Positions 1-8,217 of a DNA stretch of 64,000 nucleotides are shown here, in pieces. The DNA comes from an uncultured Bacteroides sp. (GTDB lineage Bacteria; Bacteroidota; Bacteroidia; Bacteroidales; Bacteroidaceae). The stretch is from positions 62,001 through 126,000 of the forward strand of contig USAN01000003.1 in NCBI GenBank assembly GCA_900552645.1. The letters are read 5' to 3'. Below the pieces are notes generated by a model that saw only the letters and a list, made by a program, of their open reading frames with translations, was not told the origin of the DNA and made no database searches. The position numbers were made by a program, and so were the translations under genes. Position 1 is the stretch's first letter; the number at the start of each line of letters is the position of its first letter.

Positions 1-1401
1 GATTTTGCAATTGAACTTATAAAAAAAGGAAAAGCATATATAGACGAACAATCGGCAGAACAGATTGCAGAACAGAAAGGTACGCCTACAATCCCAGGTA
101 AGAATAGCCCATATCGTGACCGCCCTATTAATGAGAGTCTTGACCTGTTCAATAAAATGAACAGTGGCGAATTGGAAGAGGGATCTATGGTATTGAGAGC
201 CAAAATTGATATGGCAAGTCCTAATATGCATTTCCGCGATCCAATAATTTACAGAATTGTTAAAACTCCTCATCATCGTACCGGTACTGCTTGGAAAGCA
301 TATCCTATGTATGACTTTGCTCATGGACAGAGTGATTATTTTGAAGGAGTAACTCATTCATTATGTACATTAGAATTTGTACCTCATCGTCCTTTATATG
401 ATCTTTTTGTAGATTGGGTTAAAAATGAAGAAGACTTAAATGATCATCGTCCTCATCAGTACGAGTTCAACAAACTTAACTTGAATTATACATTGATGAG
501 CAAAAGAAATCTTTTAATTCTTGTAAAAGAAAATCTTGTAAACGGATGGGATGATCCACGAATGCCAACTATATGCGGATTCCGCCGTAGAGGTTATTCT
601 CCTGAATCAATAAGAAAATTTGTAGATAAAATAGGATATACTACTTATGATGCATTGAATGACTTTGCATTACTAGAAAGTGCAGTTCGTGAGGATTTAA
701 ATACTCGTGCTACTCGCGTTTCGGCAGTAATAAACCCAGTAAAGCTTATCATTACAAATTATCCTGAAGGAAACGTTGAAGAAATGGAAGCTATAAACAA
801 TCCAGAAGATGAAGCAGCGGGTACTCATATTATAGAGTTCAGTCGTGAATTATGGATGGAACGTGAAGATTTCATGGAAGATGCTCCTAAGAAGTTTTTC
901 CGCATGACACCCGGCCAGGAAGTACGTCTTAAAAATGCATATATAGTAAAATGTACGGGATGCAAGAAAGATGATGAAGGCAATATAATTGAAGTATATG
1001 CAGAATATTATCCCGACAGCAAGACAGGAATGGCAGGAAGTAGTCGTAAGGTAAAAGGAACACTTCATTGGGTAAGCTGCAATCATTGTCTAAAAGCAGA
1101 AGTTAGACTATACGACAGACTTTGGAAAGCAGAAAACCCTAGAGACGAGATGTCTGCTATTCGTGAAGCACAAAACTGTGATGCATTAGGAGCAATGAAA
1201 GAGATGATAAATCCTGACTCTTTAAATATTCTAACAGAATGTTACGTAGAGAAATATTTAGCAGAAGCAAAGCCTTTAGATTATCTGCAGTTCCAAAGAA
1301 TAGGATATTTTAATGTTGACAAAGATTCGACAAAAGAACACCTTATCTTTAACAGAACTGTTTCATTAAAAGATAATTGGAGTAAAATAAATAAAAACTA
1401 A
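1..1401 (+). CDS. glnS: Glutamine-tRNA ligase, 3' part (5' end outside window)
   Basis: Class I aminoacyl-tRNA synthetase that charges tRNA-Gln with glutamine in the cytosol. The frame is open from base 1, so the gene begins upstream; an internal ATG at 157 is not the true start. Visible hallmarks are the class I signature LMSKRNL (a KMSKS variant) and the stretch DDPRMPTICGFRRRG, typical of GlnRS/GluRS. The C-terminal half is the beta-barrel anticodon-binding region. GlnRS is favoured over GluRS because of this C-terminal domain and the MSKR motif. The downstream dedA gene starts 17 bp after the stop and may be co-transcribed. The N-terminal HIGH motif lies outside the window. Confidence 0.93.
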   Translation, partial: DFAIELIKKGKAYIDEQSAEQIAEQKGTPTIPGKNSPYRDRPINESLDLFNKMNSGELEEGSMVLRAKIDMASPNMHFRDPIIYRIVKTPHHRTGTAWKAYPMYDFAHGQSDYFEGVTHSLCTLEFVPHRPLYDLFVDWVKNEEDLNDHRPHQYEFNKLNLNYTLMSKRNLLILVKENLVNGWDDPRMPTICGFRRRGYSPESIRKFVDKIGYTTYDALNDFALLESAVREDLNTRATRVSAVINPVKLIITNYPEGNVEEMEAINNPEDEAAGTHIIEFSRELWMEREDFMEDAPKKFFRMTPGQEVRLKNAYIVKCTGCKKDDEGNIIEVYAEYYPDSKTGMAGSSRKVKGTLHWVSCNHCLKAEVRLYDRLWKAENPRDEMSAIREAQNCDALGAMKEMINPDSLNILTECYVEKYLAEAKPLDYLQFQRIGYFNVDKDSTKEHLIFNRTVSLKDNWSKINKN

Positions 1402-1418
1402 AACACGATAATAAATTA

Positions 1419-2057
1419 ATGGAATCAGTAGCTTTCATACAATGGTGCTTGGACAACCTTAATTATTGGACTATAACAATATTAATGGCAATCGAGAGTT
1501 CTTTTATTCCTTTTCCTTCGGAAGTAGTAGTACCTCCTGCGGCATATAAGGCAGCAGGAAGCAATAGTGATCTAAACATATTTCTTGTAATATTTTTCTC
1601 AACATTAGGTGCTAATATTGGAGCTTTAGTTAATTACTATATAGCTTATTTTGTAGGAAGACCTATTGTTTACAAATTTGCCAACAGCAGATTTGGACAT
1701 ATGTGCCTAATAGATAAGGCTAAAGTTGAAAATGCTGAACATTACTTCGACAAACATGGTGCTCTTTCTACCTTTATTGGAAGACTGATACCAGCAGTAA
1801 GACAGCTTATTTCAATACCTGCCGGACTAGCTAAGATGAAACTCTCTACGTTCCTTTTGTATACAACATTAGGAGCTGGTTTATGGAATTCTATACTAGC
1901 TGGTATAGGTTATTACCTACAGTCGGTTGTACCAGAAGACAAGCTTATGGAAACAGTTACTATGTACAGTCATGAATTAGGATATGTATTCCTTGCTATA
2001 GGGGTTTTGATAGTAATAACACTCATTTACAAAGCCAGGAAAAAAGTTGTTTGTTAA
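1419..2057 (+). CDS. DedA-family inner-membrane protein
   Basis: A 212-residue multi-pass membrane protein of the DedA/SNARE-associated (VTT) family, thought to act in membrane lipid homeostasis, including undecaprenyl-phosphate or phospholipid flipping. Family features are an N-terminal ESSFIPFPSEVVVPPA segment (re-entrant loop) and FIGRLIPAVRQLISIPAG, carrying the conserved Arg and Pro of the family. A hydrophobic C-terminal helix ends in basic residues. It starts 17 bp after glnS. If it recycles undecaprenyl phosphate it would support the EPS locus further on, but that link is inference. Confidence 0.88.
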   Translation: MESVAFIQWCLDNLNYWTITILMAIESSFIPFPSEVVVPPAAYKAAGSNSDLNIFLVIFFSTLGANIGALVNYYIAYFVGRPIVYKFANSRFGHMCLIDKAKVENAEHYFDKHGALSTFIGRLIPAVRQLISIPAGLAKMKLSTFLLYTTLGAGLWNSILAGIGYYLQSVVPEDKLMETVTMYSHELGYVFLAIGVLIVITLIYKARKKVVC

Positions 2058-2113
2058 TATAAAACCTTTTTTAAATTATCATTGTTTATTAATAATACTA
2101 TAAAATAAATATT

Positions 2114-2617
2114 ATGGCAAAAACAGCATTCAAGGGAAATCCTGTAAAGACTGCAGGAACTTTCGTAAAAGCAGGTCATCAAGCTCCTGATTTTGAAATG
2201 GTAAAAGGAGATCTGAGTATTTATAAGTTAAATGATGGTAAAGGTAAATTCCTTATATTGAACATCTTCCCTAGTCTAGACACCGGTGTATGTGCTACTT
2301 CAGTAAGAAAATTCAATGAATTGGCAGCTTCACTTCCTAATACTCATGTATTGGCAATATCAAAAGATTTACCATTTGCACAAGGTCGATTCTGCAGTGT
2401 AGAAGGAATAAACAATGTTATTGCTTTATCAGACTTCAGAAACATTTCTGATTTTGGAGAAAAATACGGAGTATTGATGACAGATGGCCCATTGGAAGGA
2501 TTATTAGCTCGTGCAGTCGTTGTAATAAATCCTAATGGAGAAGTTGTATATTCAGAAATGGTACCAGAAATAACTCAGGAACCGGATTATGACAATGCAA
2601 TTAAAGCTACTAAATAG
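2114..2617 (+). CDS. tpx: Thiol peroxidase (Tpx, atypical 2-Cys peroxiredoxin)
   Basis: Cytosolic peroxidase that reduces hydroperoxides using thioredoxin. The 167-residue length is normal for Tpx. The peroxidatic site is in FPSLDTGVCATSVRKF, with Thr and Cys in the usual Tpx positions; the resolving Cys is in RFCSVEGINNV about 34 residues later. The N-terminal GNPV and the APDF segment are also family-typical. It is preceded by a 56-bp AT-rich gap and followed by a strong hairpin terminator at 2661-2702. Confidence 0.95.
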   Translation: MAKTAFKGNPVKTAGTFVKAGHQAPDFEMVKGDLSIYKLNDGKGKFLILNIFPSLDTGVCATSVRKFNELAASLPNTHVLAISKDLPFAQGRFCSVEGINNVIALSDFRNISDFGEKYGVLMTDGPLEGLLARAVVVINPNGEVVYSEMVPEITQEPDYDNAIKATK

Positions 2618-2660
2618 GAATATCATATAAAAAACAGATATCCACTTATAGCTATTTTAA

Positions 2661-2702
2661 GATTTTGCCCCTACATCATATACATGATATAGGGGCAAAA
2701 TC
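2661..2702. terminator. Bidirectional intrinsic terminator between tpx and manC
   Basis: Long inverted repeat: GATTTTGCCCCTA pairs with TAGGGGCAAAATC, and the stem continues inward with a single mismatch to a short loop. A- and T-rich flanks on both sides suit termination of tpx (plus) and manC (minus), which converge here. Confidence 0.85.
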
Positions 2703-2733
2703 TATTATATATTAAATATAATTAGATAAAGAT

Positions 2734-3801
2734 TCAGTCTTCCGAGAATTCCTTTATTCTTTGCTCTTCATTCAATCTACATATAAGAAGCGTATCATTC
2801 TTCTCAGCAATTATATATCCATCTAATCCCTGAACAACTACTTTCTTTTCTTCTGTAGTATGAATTACACAATTTCTGGTTTCATGCAACTTTATATTCT
2901 CCCCTATACACACATTATTATGTGAATCTCTTTGTTTATTTTCATGCAACGATCCCCATGTTCCTAAATCGCTCCAGCCAAAGTCTGCAGGGAATACAAA
3001 GATTTCATCCGCCTTCTCCATAACTGCATAGTCTATAGATATATTATCACACAAAGGAAACTCTTTATTTATAAATTCCTGCTCTTTATCTGTATAAAAA
3101 TAAGGCATTGCTCTTTCAAAAACATTGGCTATTGATGGCTGATAAACCCTAATAGCATTAACAATAGTCTTAACATTCCATACAAATATTCCGGCATTCC
3201 AAAAGAAATTATTCTTCAAAATATACTTTTTAGCTCTTTCCAAATCGGGCTTTTCCTTAAACGAATCAACTCGAAAAACTTCTTTGTTATTAGTAGAAGA
3301 AGCTGACAATTCGGCCTCTATATAACCATATCCTGTTTCAGGACGCGTAGGCTTCATTCCTAAAGTAAGAATCGCATCCGATTGTGCAGTAAAGCCCAAT
3401 GCAGATTTTATTACTCTTTGAAACTCCATAGTATCCATTACTATATGATCACTTGGACTTACAACAATATTTGCATTAGGATTTTTCTTTTTTATTTTCC
3501 AACTTACATAAGCTATGCAAGGAGCAGTATTTCGACGACAAGGTTCACATAAAATATTACCTTCTGGAATATGTGGCAATTGTTCCTTAACTATAGATAA
3601 ATATTTCTCAGATGTTACCACCCAAATATTTTCCAATTTACATATTCCTTTAAACCTATCGGCTGCCAATTGTAATAAAGTACGACCACATCCCAAAACA
3701 TCAATAAACTGTTTAGGCAATTCAGGAGTACTCATAGGCCAGAACCGACTTCCTACCCCACCGGCCATTATTACAAGATTGTTGTTATTATTTACATCCA
3801 T
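2734..3801 (-). CDS. manC: Mannose-1-phosphate guanylyltransferase
   Basis: Makes GDP-mannose from mannose-1-phosphate and GTP, a precursor for mannose-, fucose- or rhamnose-type residues in surface glycans. The N-terminus carries the nucleotidyltransferase signature MAGGVGSRFWP followed by PKQF. Other family motifs are CEPCRRNTAP and FWNAGIFVW. At 355 residues it is the short form without the C-terminal phosphomannose isomerase domain of bifunctional ManC/AlgA proteins. A TAATTTTG promoter element lies just upstream and the terminator at 2661-2702 follows. It probably feeds the EPS locus beginning at 7848. Confidence 0.92.
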   Translation of the reverse strand: MDVNNNNNLVIMAGGVGSRFWPMSTPELPKQFIDVLGCGRTLLQLAADRFKGICKLENIWVVTSEKYLSIVKEQLPHIPEGNILCEPCRRNTAPCIAYVSWKIKKKNPNANIVVSPSDHIVMDTMEFQRVIKSALGFTAQSDAILTLGMKPTRPETGYGYIEAELSASSTNNKEVFRVDSFKEKPDLERAKKYILKNNFFWNAGIFVWNVKTIVNAIRVYQPSIANVFERAMPYFYTDKEQEFINKEFPLCDNISIDYAVMEKADEIFVFPADFGWSDLGTWGSLHENKQRDSHNNVCIGENIKLHETRNCVIHTTEEKKVVVQGLDGYIIAEKNDTLLICRLNEEQRIKEFSED

Positions 3802-3823
3802 AGCAATTCTGATTAATAGAAAA

Positions 3824-3831
3824 CAAAATTA
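3824..3831 (-). promoter_or_regulatory. Bacteroidota -7 element (TAATTTTG) for manC
   Basis: CAAAATTA on plus reads TAATTTTG on minus, matching TAnnTTTG, 23 bp upstream of the manC ATG. No clear -33 TTG was assigned. Confidence 0.5.
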
Positions 3832-3853
3832 TAAAATATTTATATAAAAAAGA

Positions 3854-3886
3854 AAACGATTGCCATTTATTAAATGGCAATCGTTT
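3854..3886 (-). terminator. Intrinsic terminator after xylA
   Basis: A near-perfect inverted repeat (AAACGATTGCCATTTA against its complement, 16 bp arms) is followed on the minus strand by a T-rich tract, 25 bp past the xylA stop. It ends the regulator-xylB-xylA transcript before manC. Confidence 0.85.
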
Positions 3887-3910
3887 ATTATCAAAGACTT
3901 TAATCTATAA

Positions 3911-5227
3911 TTAGCAATACATATTTACAATAGCTTCATAAAGTTCTTGTTTTCCACTAACAACTTTAGGTTCACCATTTTCTTTAGCAATCTTTACAAG
4001 ATCTTCAAGTTTAAGCTTACCTTCTTCAAATTCCTTACCTTTTCCGGCGTCAAATGAAGCATAACGATCGCTTAACATTTTCTTGTATGGAGACTCATTC
4101 AATATAGCCGCTGCTGATTCCAAAGCACGTGCCATAGCATCCATACCCGAGATGTGAGCAATAAATATATCCTCCAAATCTGTTGAATTACGACGAGTCT
4201 TAGCATCGAAGTTAGTACCACCGTTACCCAAACCATCATTGCGAATAATCTGCATCATTGCCTGAGTCAATTCATAATTATCAATTGGGAACTGGTCAGT
4301 ATCCCATCCATTCTGATAGTCACCACGATTTGCATCAATTGATCCTAGCATGCCATTATCAACTGCTACTGCCAATTCATGTTCGAAAGTATGACCTGCA
4401 AGAGTAGCATGATTTACTTCGATGTTAACCTTGAAATCTTTATCTAATCCATGAGCTTTCAAGAAACCTATTACAGTTTCAGTATCTACATCATACTGAT
4501 GTTTAGAAGGTTCCATTGGCTTTGGTTCAATAAGAAAAGTACCTTTAAATCCTTTTCCACGAGCATAGTCACGTGCCATTTTCAACATCTGAGCCAAATG
4601 TTCTTTTTCGCGCTTCTGATCTGTATTAAGAAGTGACATATAACCTTCACGACCGCCCCAGAACACATAATTACTACCACCAAGTTCTATTGTAGCATCA
4701 ATAGCATTCTTTATCTGAACAGCAGCACGGGCAACTACATCAAATTCAGGGTTAGTTGCAGCACCATTCATATAACGAGCATCACCAAATACATTAGCAG
4801 TACCCCACAATAATTTAATACCGGTTTCAGCCTGTTTCTGTTTAGCATAAGCTACAACAGCCTTAAGATTTGCTTCATACTCTTCTATAGTATCCGCTTC
4901 TTGACATAAATCAGTATCATGGAAACAATAAAATTCAATACCAAGTTTTTGCATAATCTCAAAACCTGCATCCATTTTAGTCTTTGCAGCCTGTACTTTA
5001 TCAGCATCGCCATTCCAAGGAAAAGTCTTAGTACCACCACCAAATTGGTCACCACCTTCTGCACATAAAGTATGCCACCATGCCATTGCAAAACGTAGCC
5101 AGTCTTTCATTTTCTTTCCATTTATAACCTTTTCAGCATCATAATAACGGAAAGCCATTGGATTCTTACTTTCTTTACCTTCGAATTTAATTTTTCCTAT
5201 ATTAGGAAAGTACTCTTTTGTTGCCAT
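3911..5227 (-). CDS. xylA: Xylose isomerase
   Basis: Interconverts D-xylose and D-xylulose in the cytosol; needs two divalent metal ions. At 438 residues it is a class II isomerase. Visible catalytic and metal-binding motifs are YVFWGGREGY, FLIEPKPMEPSKHQYD, NIEVNHATLAGHTFEHEL (metal-ligand Glu and His) and the Asp-containing GSIDANRGD. It lies 36 bp downstream of xylB in the same orientation and is followed by a terminator. The regulator-xylB-xylA order makes this the catabolic entry of xylose into the pentose phosphate pathway. Confidence 0.97.
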   Translation of the reverse strand: MATKEYFPNIGKIKFEGKESKNPMAFRYYDAEKVINGKKMKDWLRFAMAWWHTLCAEGGDQFGGGTKTFPWNGDADKVQAAKTKMDAGFEIMQKLGIEFYCFHDTDLCQEADTIEEYEANLKAVVAYAKQKQAETGIKLLWGTANVFGDARYMNGAATNPEFDVVARAAVQIKNAIDATIELGGSNYVFWGGREGYMSLLNTDQKREKEHLAQMLKMARDYARGKGFKGTFLIEPKPMEPSKHQYDVDTETVIGFLKAHGLDKDFKVNIEVNHATLAGHTFEHELAVAVDNGMLGSIDANRGDYQNGWDTDQFPIDNYELTQAMMQIIRNDGLGNGGTNFDAKTRRNSTDLEDIFIAHISGMDAMARALESAAAILNESPYKKMLSDRYASFDAGKGKEFEEGKLKLEDLVKIAKENGEPKVVSGKQELYEAIVNMYC

Positions 5228-5263
5228 AATTTTTTTATTTAACTATTAAAAATATACTATTTA

Positions 5264-6751
5264 TTAATTCATATTCTTTTCAAGACATTTTTTCCATCTT
5301 GCATAAGCCTCATCATATTGATTTTTATTTACTAAATCGGGCTCTATAATCTCAAGCTTATTTAAAGAAGCAAAAGCTTCATTGTTATCTTTATAAATGC
5401 CTGCTCCAATTCCGGCACCCTTAGCCGCTCCTACAGATCCGTCTGTGTCATATAGCTCTATAACAGCCCCGGTAATAGATGCCAAAGTATTTCTAAATAA
5501 AGGACTAAGGAACATATTTGCATGCCCGGCATGGATCTTCTTTACAGGTATACCCATACTTTCCATTATATCAATACCATATTTAAATGAAAATACAATT
5601 CCTTCCTGTGCGCCTCTTATTATATCGGCCTTTGTATGATGATTAAAGTTTATTCCATTTACCGAACATCCAATTTCACGGTTTTCAAGCATACGCTCGG
5701 CTCCGTTACCAAAAGGAAGAATGCTTATACCCTTGCTTCCTATTTCAGATTGTGCAGCCAACTCATTCATTTCACCATACGATATACCTTCGGGAGCAAC
5801 AGTTCTCTTTATCCATGAGTTAAGAATACCAGTACCATTTATACAAAGAAGAACGCCAAGTCTAGTAATATCTGTAGAATGATTTACATGAGCGAAAGTA
5901 TTTACCCTTGATTTTGGATCATAATTAACAGTTCCATTAACACCATATACAACTCCAGAAGTACCTGCCGTAGAAGCTATTTCTCCAGGATTAAACACAT
6001 TAAGCGACAAGGCATTATTGGGTTGATCACCGGCACGATATGTAATAGGAATACCCGCTTTAAGTCCAAGTTCTGCAGCAGCCCATTCATTAACTCTTCC
6101 CTGCTCCGAGAAAGTTGGCTTTATATCAGCAATCAGCGACTTATCGAATCCATAATACTTCATTAAAATATCTGCTACATCATTCTTCTTAAAATCCCAA
6201 AGCATTCCTTCGGAAAGTCCAGAGATTGTAGTACAGATTTCTCCTGTAAGTTTCATTGCTATATAATCGCCCGGTAGCATAATCTTATATATCTTCTCAT
6301 AAACTTCCGGTTCGTGTTCTTTTACCCATGCAAGCTTTGATGCAGTAAAATTACCGGGTGAATTAAGCAAATGTTGAAGACAAGTTTCATTTCCAAGATC
6401 ATTAAATGCCTTCTGTCCATAAGGAACGGCTCTAGAATCACACCAGATTATAGCTGGTCGCAATACTTTATGATTCTTATCTACACATACCAATCCATGC
6501 ATCTGATAAGAAATACCTATCGCCGCAATCTCTTGAGCAGCAATTCCACTCTCTTTCATAACTTCATTAGTAGAGAGCTTAAGATACTCCCACCAGTTTT
6601 CAGGTTCTTGTTCAGCCCATCCTTTTTGAGACGCCATAATAGGTGCTTCACTTTTAGGATAAAAAGCAGATGCAACACATTTGCCACTTTCTGCATTAAC
6701 CAAACTAGCTTTTACCGAAGAACTTCCAATATCGTAACCTAATAAATACAT
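5264..6751 (-). CDS. xylB: Xylulokinase (FGGY carbohydrate kinase)
   Basis: Phosphorylates D-xylulose to xylulose-5-phosphate. The 495-residue protein opens with the ATPase-fold phosphate-1 motif LLGYDIGSSSVKASLV; AGDQPNNALSLNVF and STAGTSGVVYG mark the C-terminal nucleotide-binding half, and MHGLV with the adjacent Asp fits the sugar site of xylulokinases. It starts 24 bp downstream of the Nudix-type regulator and ends 36 bp before xylA, so the three probably form one operon. The adjacent isomerase favours xylulose over other FGGY substrates. Confidence 0.93.
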   Translation of the reverse strand: MYLLGYDIGSSSVKASLVNAESGKCVASAFYPKSEAPIMASQKGWAEQEPENWWEYLKLSTNEVMKESGIAAQEIAAIGISYQMHGLVCVDKNHKVLRPAIIWCDSRAVPYGQKAFNDLGNETCLQHLLNSPGNFTASKLAWVKEHEPEVYEKIYKIMLPGDYIAMKLTGEICTTISGLSEGMLWDFKKNDVADILMKYYGFDKSLIADIKPTFSEQGRVNEWAAAELGLKAGIPITYRAGDQPNNALSLNVFNPGEIASTAGTSGVVYGVNGTVNYDPKSRVNTFAHVNHSTDITRLGVLLCINGTGILNSWIKRTVAPEGISYGEMNELAAQSEIGSKGISILPFGNGAERMLENREIGCSVNGINFNHHTKADIIRGAQEGIVFSFKYGIDIMESMGIPVKKIHAGHANMFLSPLFRNTLASITGAVIELYDTDGSVGAAKGAGIGAGIYKDNNEAFASLNKLEIIEPDLVNKNQYDEAYARWKKCLEKNMN

Positions 6752-6775
6752 TGTATAATTATTTATATATTAAAT

Positions 6776-7507
6776 TTATCTTCCATACTTGTTATAAATA
6801 GTTCTGTCAAATTTATAAAATCTTGCAGCTCTATGACTGACTCCTATCTGCTTTTCATCTAAAGCTACGACATAAGGCATCAATGAAATTTTCTTATGAA
6901 AGTTTCTTACATCATAAGTTTTATCGTATATAAGTTCAAATAGAGTTCTAAGCTGTGCAGCAGTAAACTTTCTTGGTAATAAATCGAACATTAACGATGG
7001 AGCTATTTCTACATAATGTCTTATATAAACAAGTGCATCTTTAAGAATTTGTAAATGGTCAAAGGCAAGAGTTTCTATTTCATTTACACTCATCCAACTA
7101 GCATCATATTTATCCGAGAGATCCTCTAATTTCCTGTCTATCTTAACGAGTGATAAATAAGCAATAGTAACTATTCTATCTATCTTTCTTTCATCTAACT
7201 GATGAAAACGCTCCAACCAGACAACATCTTTTGGATTTCGTGTTCTATCTTTTGAACCATAAGCCTTAAATTGAGTCATCTTTACATTTTTAAGTCCTGT
7301 AAGCTCATTCAAAACTCTTTTAGCAGCTTCATCCAAGTCTTCATCATCATATATTAAACTTCCAGGTAACTTCATAGTATTATAATTATCGCCTGAGATT
7401 CCTCCCATCTGACGCACCAATAATGCCTTGAAGTTTTCTCCATCAAATCCTATCAAAACACAATCAACAGATATATGAAGATTTATATTCTTATTTTCAT
7501 TTATCAT
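6776..7507 (-). CDS. Nudix-domain winged-helix regulator of the xylose operon
   Basis: A 243-residue protein of the Nudix-related transcription factor class (NrtR/AraR-like in Bacteroidota): a Nudix fold used as effector-binding module followed by a C-terminal winged helix. The N-terminal part (VDCVLIGFDGENFKALLV, then LPGSLIYDDEDLDEAAKRVL) resembles a Nudix box that lacks the full GX5EX7REUXEEXGU set, consistent with sensing rather than hydrolysis. The C-terminal part (FTAAQLRTLFELIYDKTYD, HKKISLMPYVVAL) looks like the helix-turn-helix. The ATG at 7507 is preferred over an upstream alternative at 7594 because a TATATTTG promoter element lies between them. It heads the operon with xylB and xylA; sensing of xylose or a xylose metabolite is inferred. 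Confidence 0.82.
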   Translation of the reverse strand: MINENKNINLHISVDCVLIGFDGENFKALLVRQMGGISGDNYNTMKLPGSLIYDDEDLDEAAKRVLNELTGLKNVKMTQFKAYGSKDRTRNPKDVVWLERFHQLDERKIDRIVTIAYLSLVKIDRKLEDLSDKYDASWMSVNEIETLAFDHLQILKDALVYIRHYVEIAPSLMFDLLPRKFTAAQLRTLFELIYDKTYDVRNFHKKISLMPYVVALDEKQIGVSHRAARFYKFDRTIYNKYGR

Positions 7508-7529
7508 AATACATCTTTTAAAAACGATG

Positions 7530-7551
7530 CAAATATATATACTTTTTACAA
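7530..7551 (-). promoter_or_regulatory. Promoter of the xylose regulator operon
   Basis: On minus, TATATTTG (7537-7530) matches the Bacteroidota -7 consensus, and a TTG (7551-7549) sits 11 bp upstream; a second TTG at 7556-7554 is 16 bp away. Spacing is short of the usual 19-20 bp, so only the -7 element is well supported. It decides the start codon at 7507. Confidence 0.5.
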
Positions 7552-7724
7552 CACAACCTACATTTATTATATTTTTTATTATGTTATAAAACACTATAAT
7601 TCAATTAGATATATATCATACAATATACAATATGTTATTACATCTTATCTTTATAAATACAATATAAACTTATTGATTTACAATACTATCAGTTCCCATT
7701 CTTTACATTATAAATTCATAAAAG

Positions 7725-7768
7725 TTACAACTTGTTATTACAATTAGATTACTTTTACATCTTGTTAT
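7725..7768 (+). repeat. Two direct repeats upstream of the EPS operon
   Basis: TTACAACTTGTTAT (7725-7738) and TTACATCTTGTTAT (7755-7768) match at 13 of 14 positions with start-to-start distance 30 bp, about three helical turns. A partial third copy, TTACATCTTATCT, begins at 7638. They lie in the roughly 340-bp AT-rich gap between the xylose regulator and the first EPS gene, 48-91 bp upstream of the EPS -7 element, a position suited to an activator or repressor. The rest of the gap shows no ORF or hairpin I trust. Confidence 0.4.
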
Positions 7769-7815
7769 CGTAATAAAAAAAAACTTATTTATATAACATA
7801 TCAATTCTTTTTAAT

Positions 7816-7823
7816 TATTTTTG
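7816..7823 (+). promoter_or_regulatory. -7 element (TATTTTTG) of EPS block A
   Basis: Matches TAnnTTTG and lies 24 bp upstream of the ATG at 7848. No convincing -33 TTG is visible at the usual spacing, which would fit a promoter that depends on an activator. Confidence 0.55.
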
Positions 7824-7847
7824 CATTACACTAATTATTTTCCAACA

Positions 7848-8213
7848 ATGAATAAGAGAATATTAATACTTGACGATAAAGAAACTATTGCAAAAGTTCT
7901 ATCTATTTATCTAAAAAATGATTACGAATGCATCTGGCTTGCCGATGGTGTGCAAGGCATGAAATGGTTACAGGAAGGTAATACTCCCGATTTAATTATT
8001 TCAGATATAAGAATGCCTGAAATGAGAGGTGATGATTTTCTAACATGGATAAAAAGCAATGAACTATTCAAAGATATTCCGGTAATAATATTAAGTAGCG
8101 AAGACAGCACAAGCGAGCGCGTACGTTTGCTTGAAGAGGGAGCAGAAGATTATATTGTAAAGCCATTTAATCCAATGGAATTAAAAATCAGGATTAAGAA
8201 AATCATAGATTAA
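7848..8213 (+). CDS. Single-domain CheY-like response regulator, first gene of the EPS locus
   Basis: A 121-residue receiver with no output domain. It has the acidic pair in LILDDKE, the phosphoacceptor Asp in LIISDIRMPEMRG, the Ser/Thr switch position in VIILSSED and the conserved Lys in YIVKPFNP, so it should be phosphorylatable. The ATG at 7848 is used because the promoter element at 7816-7823 overlaps an earlier in-frame start. The stop lies 4 bp before the sugar-phosphate transferase gene, so the two are translationally close. Because that transferase begins with a receiver-like domain of its own, this protein may control the start of EPS synthesis by protein contact. A cognate kinase could be the one at 39609-40754. 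Confidence 0.85.
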   Translation: MNKRILILDDKETIAKVLSIYLKNDYECIWLADGVQGMKWLQEGNTPDLIISDIRMPEMRGDDFLTWIKSNELFKDIPVIILSSEDSTSERVRLLEEGAEDYIVKPFNPMELKIRIKKIID

Positions 8214-8217
8214 GACT

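Noticed and set aside
7475..7747. 90-codon ORF on plus across the xylose regulator start
   Set aside because: Low-complexity Tyr/Ile/Asn translation of AT-rich control DNA; no start signal.
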